DNA of 64,000 nucleotides from Echinometra lucunter (Eukaryota > Echinodermata > Echinoidea > Camarodonta > Echinometridae), in contig CM057162.1 of NCBI GenBank assembly GCA_029962745.1, positions 21,410,932-21,474,931 of the forward strand, given 5' to 3'. Shown piece after piece: positions 12,401-26,800 of the stretch. Position 1 is the stretch's first letter; each line of letters opens with the position of its first letter. Both the position numbers and the translations under genes were made by a program. The notes beneath the pieces were generated by a model, which saw only the letters and a program-made list of their open reading frames with translations, was not told the DNA's origin and did no database searches.

Positions 12401-14812
12401 GCAGTAGGTTGTTTTCATTCAGGATTAGGAATCATGTTTGGCTTAACATGCAGATTTTCCATGGGAGCGATTGTGGCCGGAGTAAAATATATGGGACCTG
12501 ATTGTCTGTCTACTCAGCTGCGTCTTACATTGAGATCGGACGCTATTTTGGCTGAGAACCGTTCTTGTTTTCAACATGACAGAGAATTTGTGCGGATTTG
12601 AGCATACACACACGACACGCTCAACTTATGGTCATGTCTTTGGTTGCGAAAACTCCTGAGTATAATATATGATAGTTGATTATTCTTCTTTCATTTGATG
12701 CCTTGCTCACCAAAGTCGGATCATGGATGATTGAGCATGGGCTAGTGTTGAAAAGCATCCAAGACTGCCCTTGCCCCATGCAAATGGTGTGTACTTACAT
12801 GTATTATTATAATTCGATATTCAGAGTCACCTACTTGTGGGAGGGGTAAAGTGAACTCAATCACTGTGACCCTCGGGTCTCTTGACGAGGTAAACCTATG
12901 TTCACTTGGGTTTCCCCCAAAGGCTTCAATGTAGGCCTCTTTTTATGCACTGATTTCAGCAACATACATGTATATGGCTGGATCCATGTTTCATGTGATC
13001 GATTAATGTTGAATACTGGGTCTTGCTATAACTAATTTGTGTGTATGATGTTGTCTTTAATATCAACAGCAACGAGTCCTCCAGGTACAGCAGATCCTAC
13101 TTGCTTTGTGTGTGATTCGACTTATGACTGTGTCTACCCATCGTGGGTTTGTGATGACGAGCCAGACTGTTACAACGGAGAAGATGAACTCAACTGCACT
13201 TGTAAGTTAAAAGTTTATAACTCAGTTATTCACATGCTATGCTGTAAACCTAATGTTTTTCCTTTTTAAATATTAATTTGGAATAGTATGGTCATAGTGT
13301 CGCCATATGAAAATCTTTGTCAACATCTCGTTTTCCCTGCTGAAATGTCAATAACAGCACTAATTGTCATCACTGCTATATAATTATCATTGTCATCTCG
13401 CACATCATCATCAATATCATTATAATTTGGAATAACCTACTTCTGTAGGTATCAGTGCAAGCAGTGAACAGATGATTGTTTCTTCTCTGTTTCTGCATTT
13501 AACAGTTTGTGGAGATGACCAGTATTCCTGTGACTTTGACCCTTTCACATGTTTCAATACAACCGATATATGCGATGGGATATACGATTGCCCAGGCGGT
13601 GGTGATGAATATAACTGTACAGGTAGGAATCTTTCACTCAAGATTCACATACATGTAATCCCAGTAAGAAGTGATGAATTTGACTTACATGAAACAAAAG
13701 AGAAGAACAGAGAAGTTTTGTTCTTGTTTTTTTTTGTTTGTTTGTTTCATTGTTCTTTTTTGAAAAGTTGCTAGAGGTCAAATTCACATTTGGCAACTCC
13801 TTGATGAGCCTTATGAACATTTCTGCCACTTCTTCAGTACTATGAATCGTCATAAATCCATTGGGTACTGAATTCTTTCATTGCCTCCTGTACTTAACTG
13901 CAGGAGGCATTTGGTTCCTGTAGGCAGTAGGTTCATAATCATTTTCGTCTCTTTTAGAAAATATTTCGTACTACTTGTGCCTTTGATAATGTAATTGGAC
14001 ACATGGCTTTACACACCAGCTGTATAATTATTAACCTGTCTCTTTGAGTGAACGACATATTTTTCTATTCTATCCAAAGGGTGTTTTGCCTGTCCTGGAA
14101 GCTCTGTATGTCTGACCGACCTTCATGTCTGTAACTTCTACAACGATTGTGAAGGAGGGGAAGATGAAGCAGAGAGCCTCTGTAACCATTCTCGATACAT
14201 CAGTAAGTCTCTTAACTATTTAAAGAGAAGCTTGAGTTCTAGGAAGGGGGAAATATAGTTTTCATGTCAGTTAGGAAGAATATCATAGTAAAAAGTCCCC
14301 TAGAAAGGATTGCTCTTCAAATGCCTTCATATTGGAAATAAGACAACAAAAAGCTGAAAAATTTGGACCAAACATTCAGGCCAGATTTGTGTGTGGTCTT
14401 GTATACTCGGTTCTGTGTGCAGTGCAAGTACCTTTTAGGGAAAAGTTAGTGAATTTCTTATCAATTTGATTAACCCCTAATCTCACACTGGACATGTGTA
14501 TTTTTGTAGAACTAAACTAACTTTCCTAATTTCTTTGGACCAGTTTCTTTCTCATCATTATCACATCACCAGAACTTTAGTTTATCTTCAAGGTTGGTAC
14601 AGGCATGCCATGGTAAACTGCATTAAGAAAAATGCAGCAGGGTGTGTGAAGGAGTGTGTGTGTGTGTGTGAGGGTGTGTGCGTGTACTAAGTGAAGGGCA
14701 AATGAGGATGGATGATGCAGCTACATGTAAGGACCTACACATTACATGCCTTACCTGTGTGTGTATTAAATAAGATTAAAAAAAAAATTAAATTGAATTG
14801 AAAAGCACTACT

Positions 14813-14847
<35 letters not shown>

Positions 14848-17800
14848 ATTGCCTAGCTGGTATTCCGGTACAGTAGATGTTGACACCCCCCCTTTTGAAA
14901 ATCTGCCCTGACAACATACCTACTGCAAGATATGCAATTAGAAATAACTTCTCTTATTTCTTCTACATGTCTCTCTCTCTGTTTTGGGGATTAGTTTTCA
15001 TTTATTTTGTGCTTTATCTGTATCTTGAAAGATTCCGCTCACTGTCTTAACCATTCCTAAACACTTCCCCACGTTTCAGCACTTTCCGGACAGGGAAAAA
15101 TTTCCACATCCAAATTTTGGTCTCAACTAAAATTTTGATACGGAAATGAACTTCCGTACACCTTCAGCACTTTGTCTGCATTGACTTGCGGACATCCACA
15201 GGACATCCCGCCTTTCCTTAACACTTCCGCAAACTCTCCTGAAAGCCCCCACGAGGAGGGCAGCTACGCGAAGGCAAGCAGAAGCCAGGCGGAATGTTTT
15301 ACGATAGCTCGGAAGGGTCAAGAGCTTGATGCCCAAATAGCATCATATTCGGAAGATAGGTTGAATAGTTAAAGGCTTATATTGTAATGACTGTAATTTG
15401 ATGACAGAATAACACTCCTACTATGAAAAAAGCCAGTGTATATTTTTCCTCTCTTGCTGAGCTCGCTTGTATGATATTTAGATACAGGCTGGTCAAGGAA
15501 AGCAAACGAATTTGGCCAACAAGGCGACTGAATCTACAATTCAGATTATCTTATAGGCCCATAGTATATTCTGATAACAAATTATCATTTTTAAGCTGAA
15601 AAAAGTGTACATCTTTTCTCGCTCGATGCACTTGTTCATATCATATTTAGATACAAGATGGTTAGGACCGTAAACAAATTCGGCGAGTGAATATTTATAT
15701 AATATTGACTGGCATAGAATGAGATACCAACCTATATTGCCTGATCTGAATCCAATATTGCCCAAGCCGAAGGCGCGGGCAATATTGGATTCGGAGAGGG
15801 TGATATAGGTTGTATATCATTCAATGCAGTCAATATTATTATTATTATCTATACCCCACAGTAAAGTAATGTAAAATTCAATTTAAAAAAAAAAAAATCC
15901 CTCCGACTACTCATTTGACATGTATGCATTAATTCTAATCACACAAGTACGGCTTATACCTTTTTTTTTATGATGTCATCTATGTATTCGCGCATTGCAT
16001 GTTGCGTAGCTTTGTTTTTGCGCACTTCATGGCTTGCGTTGCTTCTCACACCTGTTCAAACCGGATTTCGTGAATATTGCCCGCTGCTCAATTTACACGC
16101 AAAGTCAATGGGAAAACACGGAAGAGAGAAAATATGGTATGATATTGACCGCTGCCAAATCAGAGAACGGAAAATATGGAAATAATTGCCACGGAAAAAC
16201 GCCTCGTATAGATAATAATCTCAAATATATTTGAGGCCCTTGTATTTGGATGACAAGTATCGTCAAAATAGTGTGTTTTTCCTCACTTGCTTCATTCGTA
16301 GTATTTAGAAACGGTAATATTGGATCAGCAAGGTGCCAGAATAGAGTCATATTCGGCAGCGAGGTAACCAAATATATCATGCATATATCCTTCATCTTAT
16401 GCCTACGATATCTACAATGTATTTTCATGACAAAATAACACCTTTTTCATGTCTTTTATAACAAAATGTATTTTATGCTTGCTCACTTTGCTCGCTTGCA
16501 AAACTTTAGAGGGGTGGTTCAAAATCTGGAAATATAATCTCCCCCCCCCCAAAAAAAAAGGAAGCCCGTAGCCTGTAAATATTACATTAAAGGAATAAAG
16601 ATCTGCAACTGCAATATCATTTGAAATAACCTCTTGTGGTTTGTGGAAGGGGGTTGATTGGACTTCAGAATGCAGCTTAACTTTTGGAAAATTTAATCCT
16701 TGCACCCTGAACAATTAAAAATGTTCTAGCGGCACCCCTGTCTCTAAGCTCCTTTCCTTAGTCGATTCATGTTTTACCCCCTTGTTGAATAATTCTGGCT
16801 GCGCCAGTGCATATGAGAACAACATGAATTCAGCACCTAATTTATAACCTTGCATTATTTCGTCACGTTGTCCACATATCTTCATGGTTGTCGGAAGGTC
16901 TTCCAGATTGTCCTCGTCCGTGATTTTGTCCCTCTTGGTGTGATCCTAGATGTGACCACGCTGTGTTGCTGCGATCAGCTTTTTTCCGCGGCATTTCGCG
17001 CCCTTCCCGATTGACTCCTAGGACACTCCCAAGTATGTCTGCGGTCAATAAGCAGAGGCTCTTAGTAATGTCCTAGGAAACCACTTTTTCCCGTCTGCCG
17101 TGGACAGCATGCCGAAATGACATAATTTGCTTCCACAACCCTTCCTAGTCGGTGCTCTAGTAGACGCCAGCCCTAAACAACACACTTACTGTACTATGTG
17201 ATAAATGATTCTAAATTATTTTTAAATTTGTTCTGTCTGTCTCTCTTTCTTTTTTTTATTTGTTAGCTGATACATGTAGTCTGGCACACAGAGATTGGCC
17301 GACCTTCAGATTTCTTTATGATATGCCATTCTAAATTCAATTCGTTTTCTTCTGTCTGCTATTCCTTAGCTGAAGTTCCGGTTGCCATTGGAGAATGGTT
17401 GGACTTTGCCCATGGCTACGTCAGAGAGAGGCATCTTGGACGCCATACACCAGCAAGCACCTTCTATGACTTTGAGCACTATGTTTTCAACAGCGATCCT
17501 GGGACAACACTTTATCTTGAAATACAGGTAAACCTTAAATATGTTTACATGTTTCTTGAAACCTCTATACAGAGATCATTTCATGGCCTGAATGCACAAA
17601 ACCATGGTTCATACCTCCATAAGCATACCATTGGCAATTCCTCTCGTCCAATGGATGGGCAATATTACATTTATTCATACTTGGTTTAGTCCACGGCAGA
17701 GGTTCAAACTAAGATTCAACCCATTGGTTGAGATGGATGTCTTTTGTGAATCTGGGCCTATATATCTACATGTATGATCCTAGGATCATACATGTACTCT

Positions 17801-20800
17801 CTCGTGAGTTTTATGTAAAACAGAGTGCAGGACATATAAATATATATTCTACTGTGCTGCAACAGCTTAATGAGCTATTAAAGATTAGTAGTTGAATTAA
17901 GAGATGTGCTTTTAGTTTAACCTTCTTCAGCACGATTTCCTATCAGTATTATACCCTGGACCCTGAATCAATTTATATTTTGAACATGCAGAATTACAAG
18001 CTACATGTAGGTTTTTTAGCATGTCCAGCCACTTCTAAGAAATTATAATTCAAGGTCATATTTCGTATATTGTAAAATTGGAAAATTATCTAATGTTAAA
18101 ATACTTTTCAAAGATATGTATAAAATTATTATTTTGTAAGTTATCGTTGATTTTAATATCTACTATATGTTTTATGTACTGTTATGTTTCTGGGTTTGTT
18201 AATTGACCCCTTATAATTTACATTTGAGTTGTACTGAAAAAAAAAAAAAACTGCGAATAAACCACTGTTAATCTAAATGTGAATTCCTAACCTGACTTAC
18301 ATGTGTCTTGGGTTTAGGGTTAAAACTTGAATGATCTCTAAAGTGTGATTTCCTCATATCTCATGGGTGAGTCATTCCATATTAAAGTGATCTATAGTGA
18401 GAGAGACAGGCTGCACCTTGAGAGATAATGGAGTTCTAATATGAAATTTTTGTGTACAAACATATTGAGAGTTGTCCACAAAACCTGCCATTTTGAAGCA
18501 ATATTGCCAGTTTGAGGATTGCCAATAGAATTTAATAAACGATTTTGATTTTTTTTTATAAATTGCTTCTCTCTACCCTGTCTTTTCATTACAATTAACT
18601 TGTCTCAGGGGTTTCCTTTTCCTTTTCCTTTAAGAGTATCTTTAATCTGTTGAGCCCTAATTTATTTGATTTATGTATTACATGCATTTTTCATACACGT
18701 GAGCCCTAGTTATCTCAACCGGTTAAAGTTGATGATATGATTTGAATCTTGAATTCAGGATTTTACTGTAAATCTGACGGGACCTCTCCTATCCCTGGTA
18801 CGCGTCTCGGCTGGATATGGCTCAGACCCAACAGACTATGAAGCAGCCCGAGGATACCTTGATGGATATGGGAATGTACTAAGCATCAGCAATAGCACAA
18901 TCTTTTCTCTGGCCAGCAATACAGGCCATCTCCTGATAGCTGTACCGCAAGCTGTCTATGGATCCTTCTATATTCAGTTCAGAGTCACGGCTATTGGTAA
19001 GAATGAACCGAAAGCTTATGCCTGGGGGGCTGGGGAGGGGAAGACTTCACTACATCGTTGGACAGTACACAAATACCTGACTGCAGAAATAGGGGAAAGA
19101 TGAGCAGTAGTAAAGGCCATCTACTGAATGCTGTCTACAAGTCATTCTATATCCAGTTCAAAGTCACAACTAAAATTGAGAAACATAATGGAATTCAGAG
19201 AAGTCTATGGAATATTTTGTTTTAGAAAAGGGATGGGAGATTCCACATGGAAAATGAAAATTTTGACAGCATTGTCCCTCCCAATTACAGTAAAATACCT
19301 AATGGCAGACGAAAGTGATTATCAGCAGTAAAGGCTATTGTTGATTGCTGTACCAAGTGCTTTTTATGTTTCCTTCTAGATGTATATCCAATTCAGAGTT
19401 ACTGCTATTGGTAAGGAACAAAAGACAAGTTCATGGAAGATTCCAATTTGGGATGAAAGTAATTATTTTAATGTATGTATTGTTGGTAATGGAGGTGCAT
19501 CATGTAGTAGGCCCTGCTTTAGGAAGTCCTTTTATTTCAGTAGAGAAGTACAGTTTGTATTTGAATTGTCATTTCTCTTTAGCATCTACATCTACATCTA
19601 CATGTATCTCTGGTTATTTGTAATGTGCTGTTACTACTGTTACCAGTCGGCCCAATGAACTTGTCCAAGTATTTCGTTGCCTCCCTCTGCTTCTCTTTCC
19701 CTCAGTCTTGTCAGTATTCTGTTTTCTTTACCTTCTCCCCTCATGTTATGCCAACAAAGTGAAATTGTCTTTTCCTTATGATGTTATGGAGGCATCTACC
19801 AACACATGCCCTATCAAGTACTTCTTTGTTTGATATTCTGTCAGTCCAAGATATCCTCAGCATCCTATTCAAGAATCACATTGCTGCTGCTTGAATTCTG
19901 ATTTATTCAATGTTTAGGGTGCTGTTGCATAAAGACTTGCTATCATAGTAACTTTGCCATCAGTGGTAACTACCATGGCAACTTGCTCAACAGCCAATCA
20001 AAGTCAAGCATTCCATTGAAATTACTATTGATGGCAAAGTTACTGTACTAGCCAGTTTTTGCAACAGCACCCAGCTCTCACAGCCTACATATTTCTCTAT
20101 ACAGAAGTAATATTTGAAGCTTACATGTATACACGTATCTTTGATAGAGTTTAGAGGTTCAGAACATCAGAAGTTCAGCTCAAAATAGTTTTTGATGACT
20201 GGTTCTCCTTTGAATGTGATTTCACACCATTGCTTACCAGTGTTCTTTCCTTTTCTAGCATGTGAGAGCACAGAAATACCATGTGTGGGCTCACCTCACT
20301 GCTATGACTGGTATAATGAGACATGTGATGGAGAAATACAATGTCTGGATAGCAAAGAGGATGAATTTAAATGTGATGGTAAGAAAGAAAGAAACTTAAA
20401 CGTAGTGATGAGGAGATGGAAGAGAATGATAATGATGAGGAGAAAGAAGAAGTGGTGGATGATAATGATGATGCTGATGGTGTTAATGATGATGATGACA
20501 GTGGTATTATTGATGATGATGATAATGATGATGATTTTGGTGTTGATGATGCCAAGGAGGAGGATTGTGATGGTGAGGATATGGTGATAATGATGATGAT
20601 GGTGATGGTGATGTTATTGATGATGATGAGTATGATGATGCTGGATTCCTGAAAGAAAATATTTTGACATGTGTTTACAAAATTTACAAAAGTTTAGCCA
20701 ATATAAATGTAGGACCTCCCATTCAAAACAAAGTGCAATACCTCATTTCAAAGTTCTTAATCATCAATGACTTTTATAAGCCATTTGTTAAACTCAATGT

Positions 20801-23800
20801 CAAGTTTATCTTGTAAAGTTTTATTAATGTATTTTGGTAACCACACCAACTTTTTAATTTTTTAACTATTTAACTTTTCAAACTTTTAGTAAATTGCTGA
20901 TTTGTTCTATTCTCACATGTTATATTTGATTTGTTACTGTGAGCACATACATTTCAGCCTTCTGGCTGCAGCATGTACATCTTGTTTGTATTCTGCCATG
21001 TCTGCATTTGTTTAAAAATAAACCTTGAATTGATTGATGATGATAGTGATGGTACATGTAATTGTGGTGTTTGTGACTTCCTTCACAATGATAACTTGTT
21101 CAATGACACATTTGATGGAGAAACCAAATGTTTGGAAAGTTAAAGAAGATGAATATAATAAAAGAAGGTAAGACAGAATTAGAAGCATTGCCATGGTGAT
21201 AGTGATCATAATTGTGAGGAGAAGGAAGAAGATGCCATAATGTAAGATGCATCTGCAAGTATTCCAAGCATTTCTATAGTAAAGATTAAGAATAATCATG
21301 ATTATTATTGTATTGATGGTGATGATGAAAGTGATGATGGTGTTGATTATGATGATAATGATAATGATTATGGTCACATTCATGATGACAGATGGCAGTG
21401 ATGACGATGATGCTAAAGTTTATGATGATGATTATGATTATGATCGTGTTGTTGATGATTGGTGTTGATGATGATGATGGTAATGATATTGAAAATGATG
21501 GTGATGGAGTTGATGTTGAATATAGTGATAATGATGATGGTGTTAATGTTGAATATGATGATGGCATTGATGTCAAAAATGATGGTGATGGTGATGGCAT
21601 TGATGTTGAAGATGATGATGATGGTGTTGATGTTGAAGATAATGTTGATGTAGAAGATAATTAATAATTAATAAGGCATTAATATTGAAAATGATGATGG
21701 TGATAATGATGATGGCATTGATGTTGAATATAATGATGGTGTTGATGTAGAATATGATGAGTGTGTTGATGTTGAATATAATGATGGTGTTGATGTAGAA
21801 TATGATGAGTGTGTTGATGTTGAATATAATGATGATGGTGGCATGGATGTTGGATATGATGATGGTGTTGATGTTGATGATGATGATGATGTTGAAGATG
21901 ATGATGATGTTGAAGATGATGATGATGTTGAAGATGATGATGATGAAGATGATGATGATGATGATAATGATGATGTGGAATATGATGATGATGGCATTGA
22001 TGTTGAATATGATGTTGAAGATGATGATGATGTTGAAGATGATGATGATGTTGAAGATGATGATGATGGCATTGATGTTGAATATGATAATGAAGATGAT
22101 ATGATGGTGTTGACGTTGAAGATAATGGAAGTGGGAATCGAGGTAATACCAGAGAACATTTAATGGTATTAATGGAAAAGTCATTTTACATTTTTAATGC
22201 ATGAGTTTGGATTTTCAAAAGCTGACTGTTCCTTTACAATAAGATCAAAACAGTTTAGTGTGTCTCTCTGTACTTTTCAGTTTAACAGAAGGAAGGTACA
22301 ATTTAAAGTCTTTGTTTGTTTGTCCTTTTGCCAGACAGAGCCATTTCTACATTTATACATTTAAATGCAAGAATTAAGATATTTAAAGCAATACTCTCAT
22401 TTTACAATAAAATACTGACAATTCACTGTGTGATTTTTCCCTTTAACAGAATGTCCTCAGGGTTACAGATGCGCCTTTGGTGATACATGTTTGCAGCCAC
22501 GTGATGTTTGTGATGGTATTTATGATTGCCCAGCAGGAGAAGATGAGTTTAATTGCACAGGTATCATTCTTATATTAGTACTTTTTGTTGGAGATTATAA
22601 AACTGTTTCGAGTTTTGTGATGTTTGTGACAATATCTTTTATAGTGAGGGTACAGGAGCTGAAGTTAGCTGCACATACATGATGTATCAAATTTTTGCTG
22701 TTATTGATCTTTGTGCATGGTCATTGTTGATGTATTTTATCATTATGACTAAATTTCATTTGCTGTAAGAGTTTTTGTGTATTTCTTGATTCATTCAATT
22801 TCATGTACATGTCTGTACATAGTTTGATGCTGTAGTTTCATTAGAAGGACATACAGCAAGGCTCCAGATAAATTTTTTTGGTAGGGGGCCCTGTGTGCTA
22901 AATTGTTCAATGTTGGGGTCCAGACCTAAATTTTAGAGGCCATTGTATCTTGGGCACCTGCTAGTGCCGTGCCCTTCTTGATACAGAATGCTGCTGTGTT
23001 CAATAACTCTAGGATTTATTTTGTCAGATATAGAAGGTCAGGGTTGAGAAGTGCAACTTTTAGGGTTAGTCTATTTTTTTGGTGGAAATTGAACTGAAGT
23101 TAGGGGATCCCATTTGCAAATTTAGTTTTGGAAACCTCATGAAAATTTTTTACGGTCAAACAGTATAGCATACTAATCATGTGTATTAAATATCCTAGTC
23201 ATAGGCTTTGCAAGTTTTTTTGTAAGAAATGAAAACTATCCCCAATCCCTTTGAACCATTACAGTGGTTTGAATTCAGACATCAAATAGATGATTGTCCG
23301 TGCCAGGAAACGTGTTCGGATCAGTGTTTGTGTATGGGTGCATGATGGGTGCGTGTAAGTGTACTGTGTATTTGGTGTGCATTACACATAAGGCTGTATT
23401 CATGTTCACTGGGATATTCTGGACATGTACATCACTGAATTAGAAAACAAGTTCCTTCAAAGAATTTGTATGTAGGTGCGTCATTAATTGGATCGAAATT
23501 TTATTACTCATTTTTTCCCTATTTATAAGAAGTTAACGTTTTTTTATTTTGAGGGAAGATCTTAATCACGAAGGTAAGTTGTTTTGGAGGTGCTGCAAAA
23601 GGGATCCCCTACCTTTAAGTTCGCAGTGTGGATAAGTTGAGGTAGAGTAACTAGTGTATTGTACAATCTTAGTGGATGTTTTCCTTCTAATTTGCTTTTT
23701 TCTAAATCTTCTTAATATTTTTCTTCATCTTGTTTTCCTTCTTCATGTTCTTCTTTTCTTCTTTTCTTTTTTGTTTTCTTCTTCTTTTCTTGTTTTCTTT

Positions 23801-26800
23801 TTGTTTGTCTTCTTCTTCTTTTTGTTTTGTCTTCTTCTTTTTCTTCTTATTCCTCCTCTTCTTCCTCTTCTCTCTCTTTGTTCTCTTCCTTTTTTTCTTA
23901 TTCTTTTTCTTCTGCCTTCTTTCTTCCTCTTATCTTTTTTCTTTTTTCTTCTATTTTTCCTTCTCCCTTTTGTTCTTCTCCTACTCTTCTCCTTTTTCTA
24001 TTTCCTCTTCTTTTCCTTCCTCCATTTCTTCTTCTCCTCCTCTTGTCTCCTTTCCTCTTCTCTTTTCTTTCTCTTCTTATTTTCCTTCCCCTTTTTTCCT
24101 TTTCTTTTTTCTCTTCTTTTTCTTCTCCTCCTTATTCTCTACTTGTTCTTCTCCTTTTTTCTTCTCATTTTTTCTTCCTTTTCTTCTTCTTATTATTATT
24201 ATTATCTTTATTCTTCTTGACTTTTAATTTTTTAATTTTATTATTCTTATAATTACAATTAATTATTATATTCTTTTTGTTGTAAAGGTTGCTTTGCCTG
24301 TCCTGGAAGTGACTACTGTCTCATTGATCTCCAAGTATGTGATTTCTATGATGACTGTCCAAATGGTGAAGATGAAGCTGAGAGTCTTTGCAAACACTTG
24401 GAATTTATAAGTAAGTCTCTGTCTGTAACAATAATAATAAAGACTTCTTATACCTGTCAGCATAGCCACCTCAAGGAACTCAAGGCACTAACAGTTTACA
24501 TGAAGTTATGGAAATTAGTGGCCAAATGTGTCATTACAGTTACAGTCTGTAACAGTTGTAATGACTTCATGAGAGATTAGAGCCTGAGTGTATCAGTATA
24601 TGTTCATGTAGTCTGTAACTAAATGATTTTTTAGGGACTAGGGCTGGTATTCAATTTGGTACATGAATTGAGTTTGAAAATTACTTAGCAAATTACTTAG
24701 CAATTTACTTTGCTATTGAAGTAAAATGCCTTAACTTGTATTCAGATCACTTCTCAGTATTTTACTAGAGTAAGTAAAACTCTAAGGAAAAATACTTTTT
24801 GATAACCAATAAAAGTCAATACCAAATAATGTGTAATAGTGGCTTCACATTGTATGCATGGTTATGAAATTTATCTGTGCGCAGCATATGACTACCTGTA
24901 TGTATGTGATAACTACGTGCCAGCCGATCAGACTTCCAAAGTAATTTGCTGAAGTCTGCTAGGTGTTTGTTTTAGATTTAGGGGAAATACTTAGCCAAAA
25001 GATTCAATTGAATACCGAAGTTGGTAAAGTATTTTACTTTAGCGGAAAACTGAGTAAAATACTTAAAGTTATAGCTTAAGTATTGATCTGAACACTGGCC
25101 CTGGTCTCTGCAGATATCCAAAAGGGATCAGTACATTATGTTTCTAACCGTGTAAAATGGTCTTCTGAGAACTGAGAGTTCTGCCAAATCTCAGGGGTTT
25201 GCAGTAACAATGTTTCGTTAGTGATGTCTGAAAGACATACTGTAGGATTTTCCCTTTAATAGCCAAGCTAGATGTATCTGTGGGCAGTCCAGTGGCTAAC
25301 TTAAAACCTACAAAGAGCAACTACATGTACATATCTTCATTCTCTTTTCTCACTTGTCAATCCCATTTGAGCAGAATCCTGTGCTCCAACTGGAGAATGA
25401 GTAACGCTCATTTGTAGGAGCTTTTGAAGGTTGGAGACACCTGCTAGCTAGTCTGCAGTGTCACTCACTGTATCTTCTCTCTCTTATCTCACTGTGCCAT
25501 CTACCCCCTTGCAGCTGAGATAGCTATCCCTACTGATGAATGGATAACCATTATACAGCGCTCTGGGGATGCCGTAGAAGATCGCGGCACCCTGGCCAGC
25601 GACTTCTATGACTTCTACCACTATGTCTTCAACTCCCAGCCAGGAAGCACCCTCTTTGTGGAGCTGCAGAACGCCACGTGGGACTGGACGTCCAGCCCTC
25701 TTTATCCTCTTGTCCGCATCTTTGCTGGACCTGGAGAAGATGCGACATACTCTGTGTATGATGAGCCAAACACAGGATACCTTGATGGATCAGGATTTGA
25801 GTATAGCATCAGTTATAACTACAACTTTTCTTTGACGAATAACACTGGCTATGTTGTGATTACTTTCCCCAAGGGTGTGGATGCATCTGTCAAGTTCCGT
25901 GTTATTGGTGTTGGTAAGACAAACGACTCATTGTCTATGATGGTGATGATGACCGCGATGATGGTGATGATGGTGACGGCGATGATGATGATGGTGATGA
26001 TGATGATGATGGTGATCGTGATAATGGTGGTGATGGTGATGATGATGATGATGATGGTGATGATGGTGATGATGGTGATGATGATAGTGATGAAGATGAT
26101 GATGGTGATGATGGTGATGATGGTGATGATGATGATGATGGTGATGGTGATGATGGTGATGATGGTGATAATGATGGTGATGATGATGATGCGTGGTGAT
26201 GATGATGCGTGGTGATGATGATGGTGATGATGATGATGGTGGTGATAATGATGGTGATGATGATGAATGATGATCATGATGATGCGTGGTGATGATGATG
26301 GTGATGATGATGATGGTGATGATGGTGATGATGATGGTGATGATGATGATGATGATGGTGATGATGGTGATGATGGTGGTGATGGTGGTAATAATAGGAA
26401 TAATGAGGACAATGGAAATGAAAATGTTGAATACATTAATGATGAAAATATTTGATAATGATAATAATGATGAAAATGATAACATTGAGAGATTTTGCTT
26501 GCAATTATGGATTCCCTGAGGTGACTAGCAAAGCACTATTTTCTGGGAGCTCCAGCCCCAACGTAAATTGTTACATATGCCCAGTGCCTAGAAACGAGTG
26601 CATAGTATGTATACATGTAGCCTTCATCAGGACATTACAGACTACAAATATGTAGTGAAATTATACATGTAGTCATGTAGATCTTCTTTCATTCCTGAAA
26701 TTTGCACCAAATTGCATTGAAAACTTTGGCAAAAGGAACGACGAATTACGTGTGTAAAGGAAACAACATACTTTCTGATCCATGTCATTGTAGGACCTTG

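Larger units (their letters stand above)
11680..21860 (+). repeat. Tandem segmental duplication, copy B
   Basis: Counterpart of 872-10340. Relative to A it keeps the beta exon (585 bp at about 12850-13434), lacks the CACTA-ended MITE, and has its own insertion of about 520 bp near 15696-16219. The exons are the same set with the extra beta. Confidence 0.85.

Noticed and set aside
23654..24220. 188-codon Phe/Leu/Ser-rich ORF
   Set aside because: It comes from the homopyrimidine tract; all three forward frames are open and the composition is not protein-like.
25849..26485. Ser/Pro/His/Ile-rich minus-strand ORFs
   Set aside because: Reverse complement of the GAT array in unit C.
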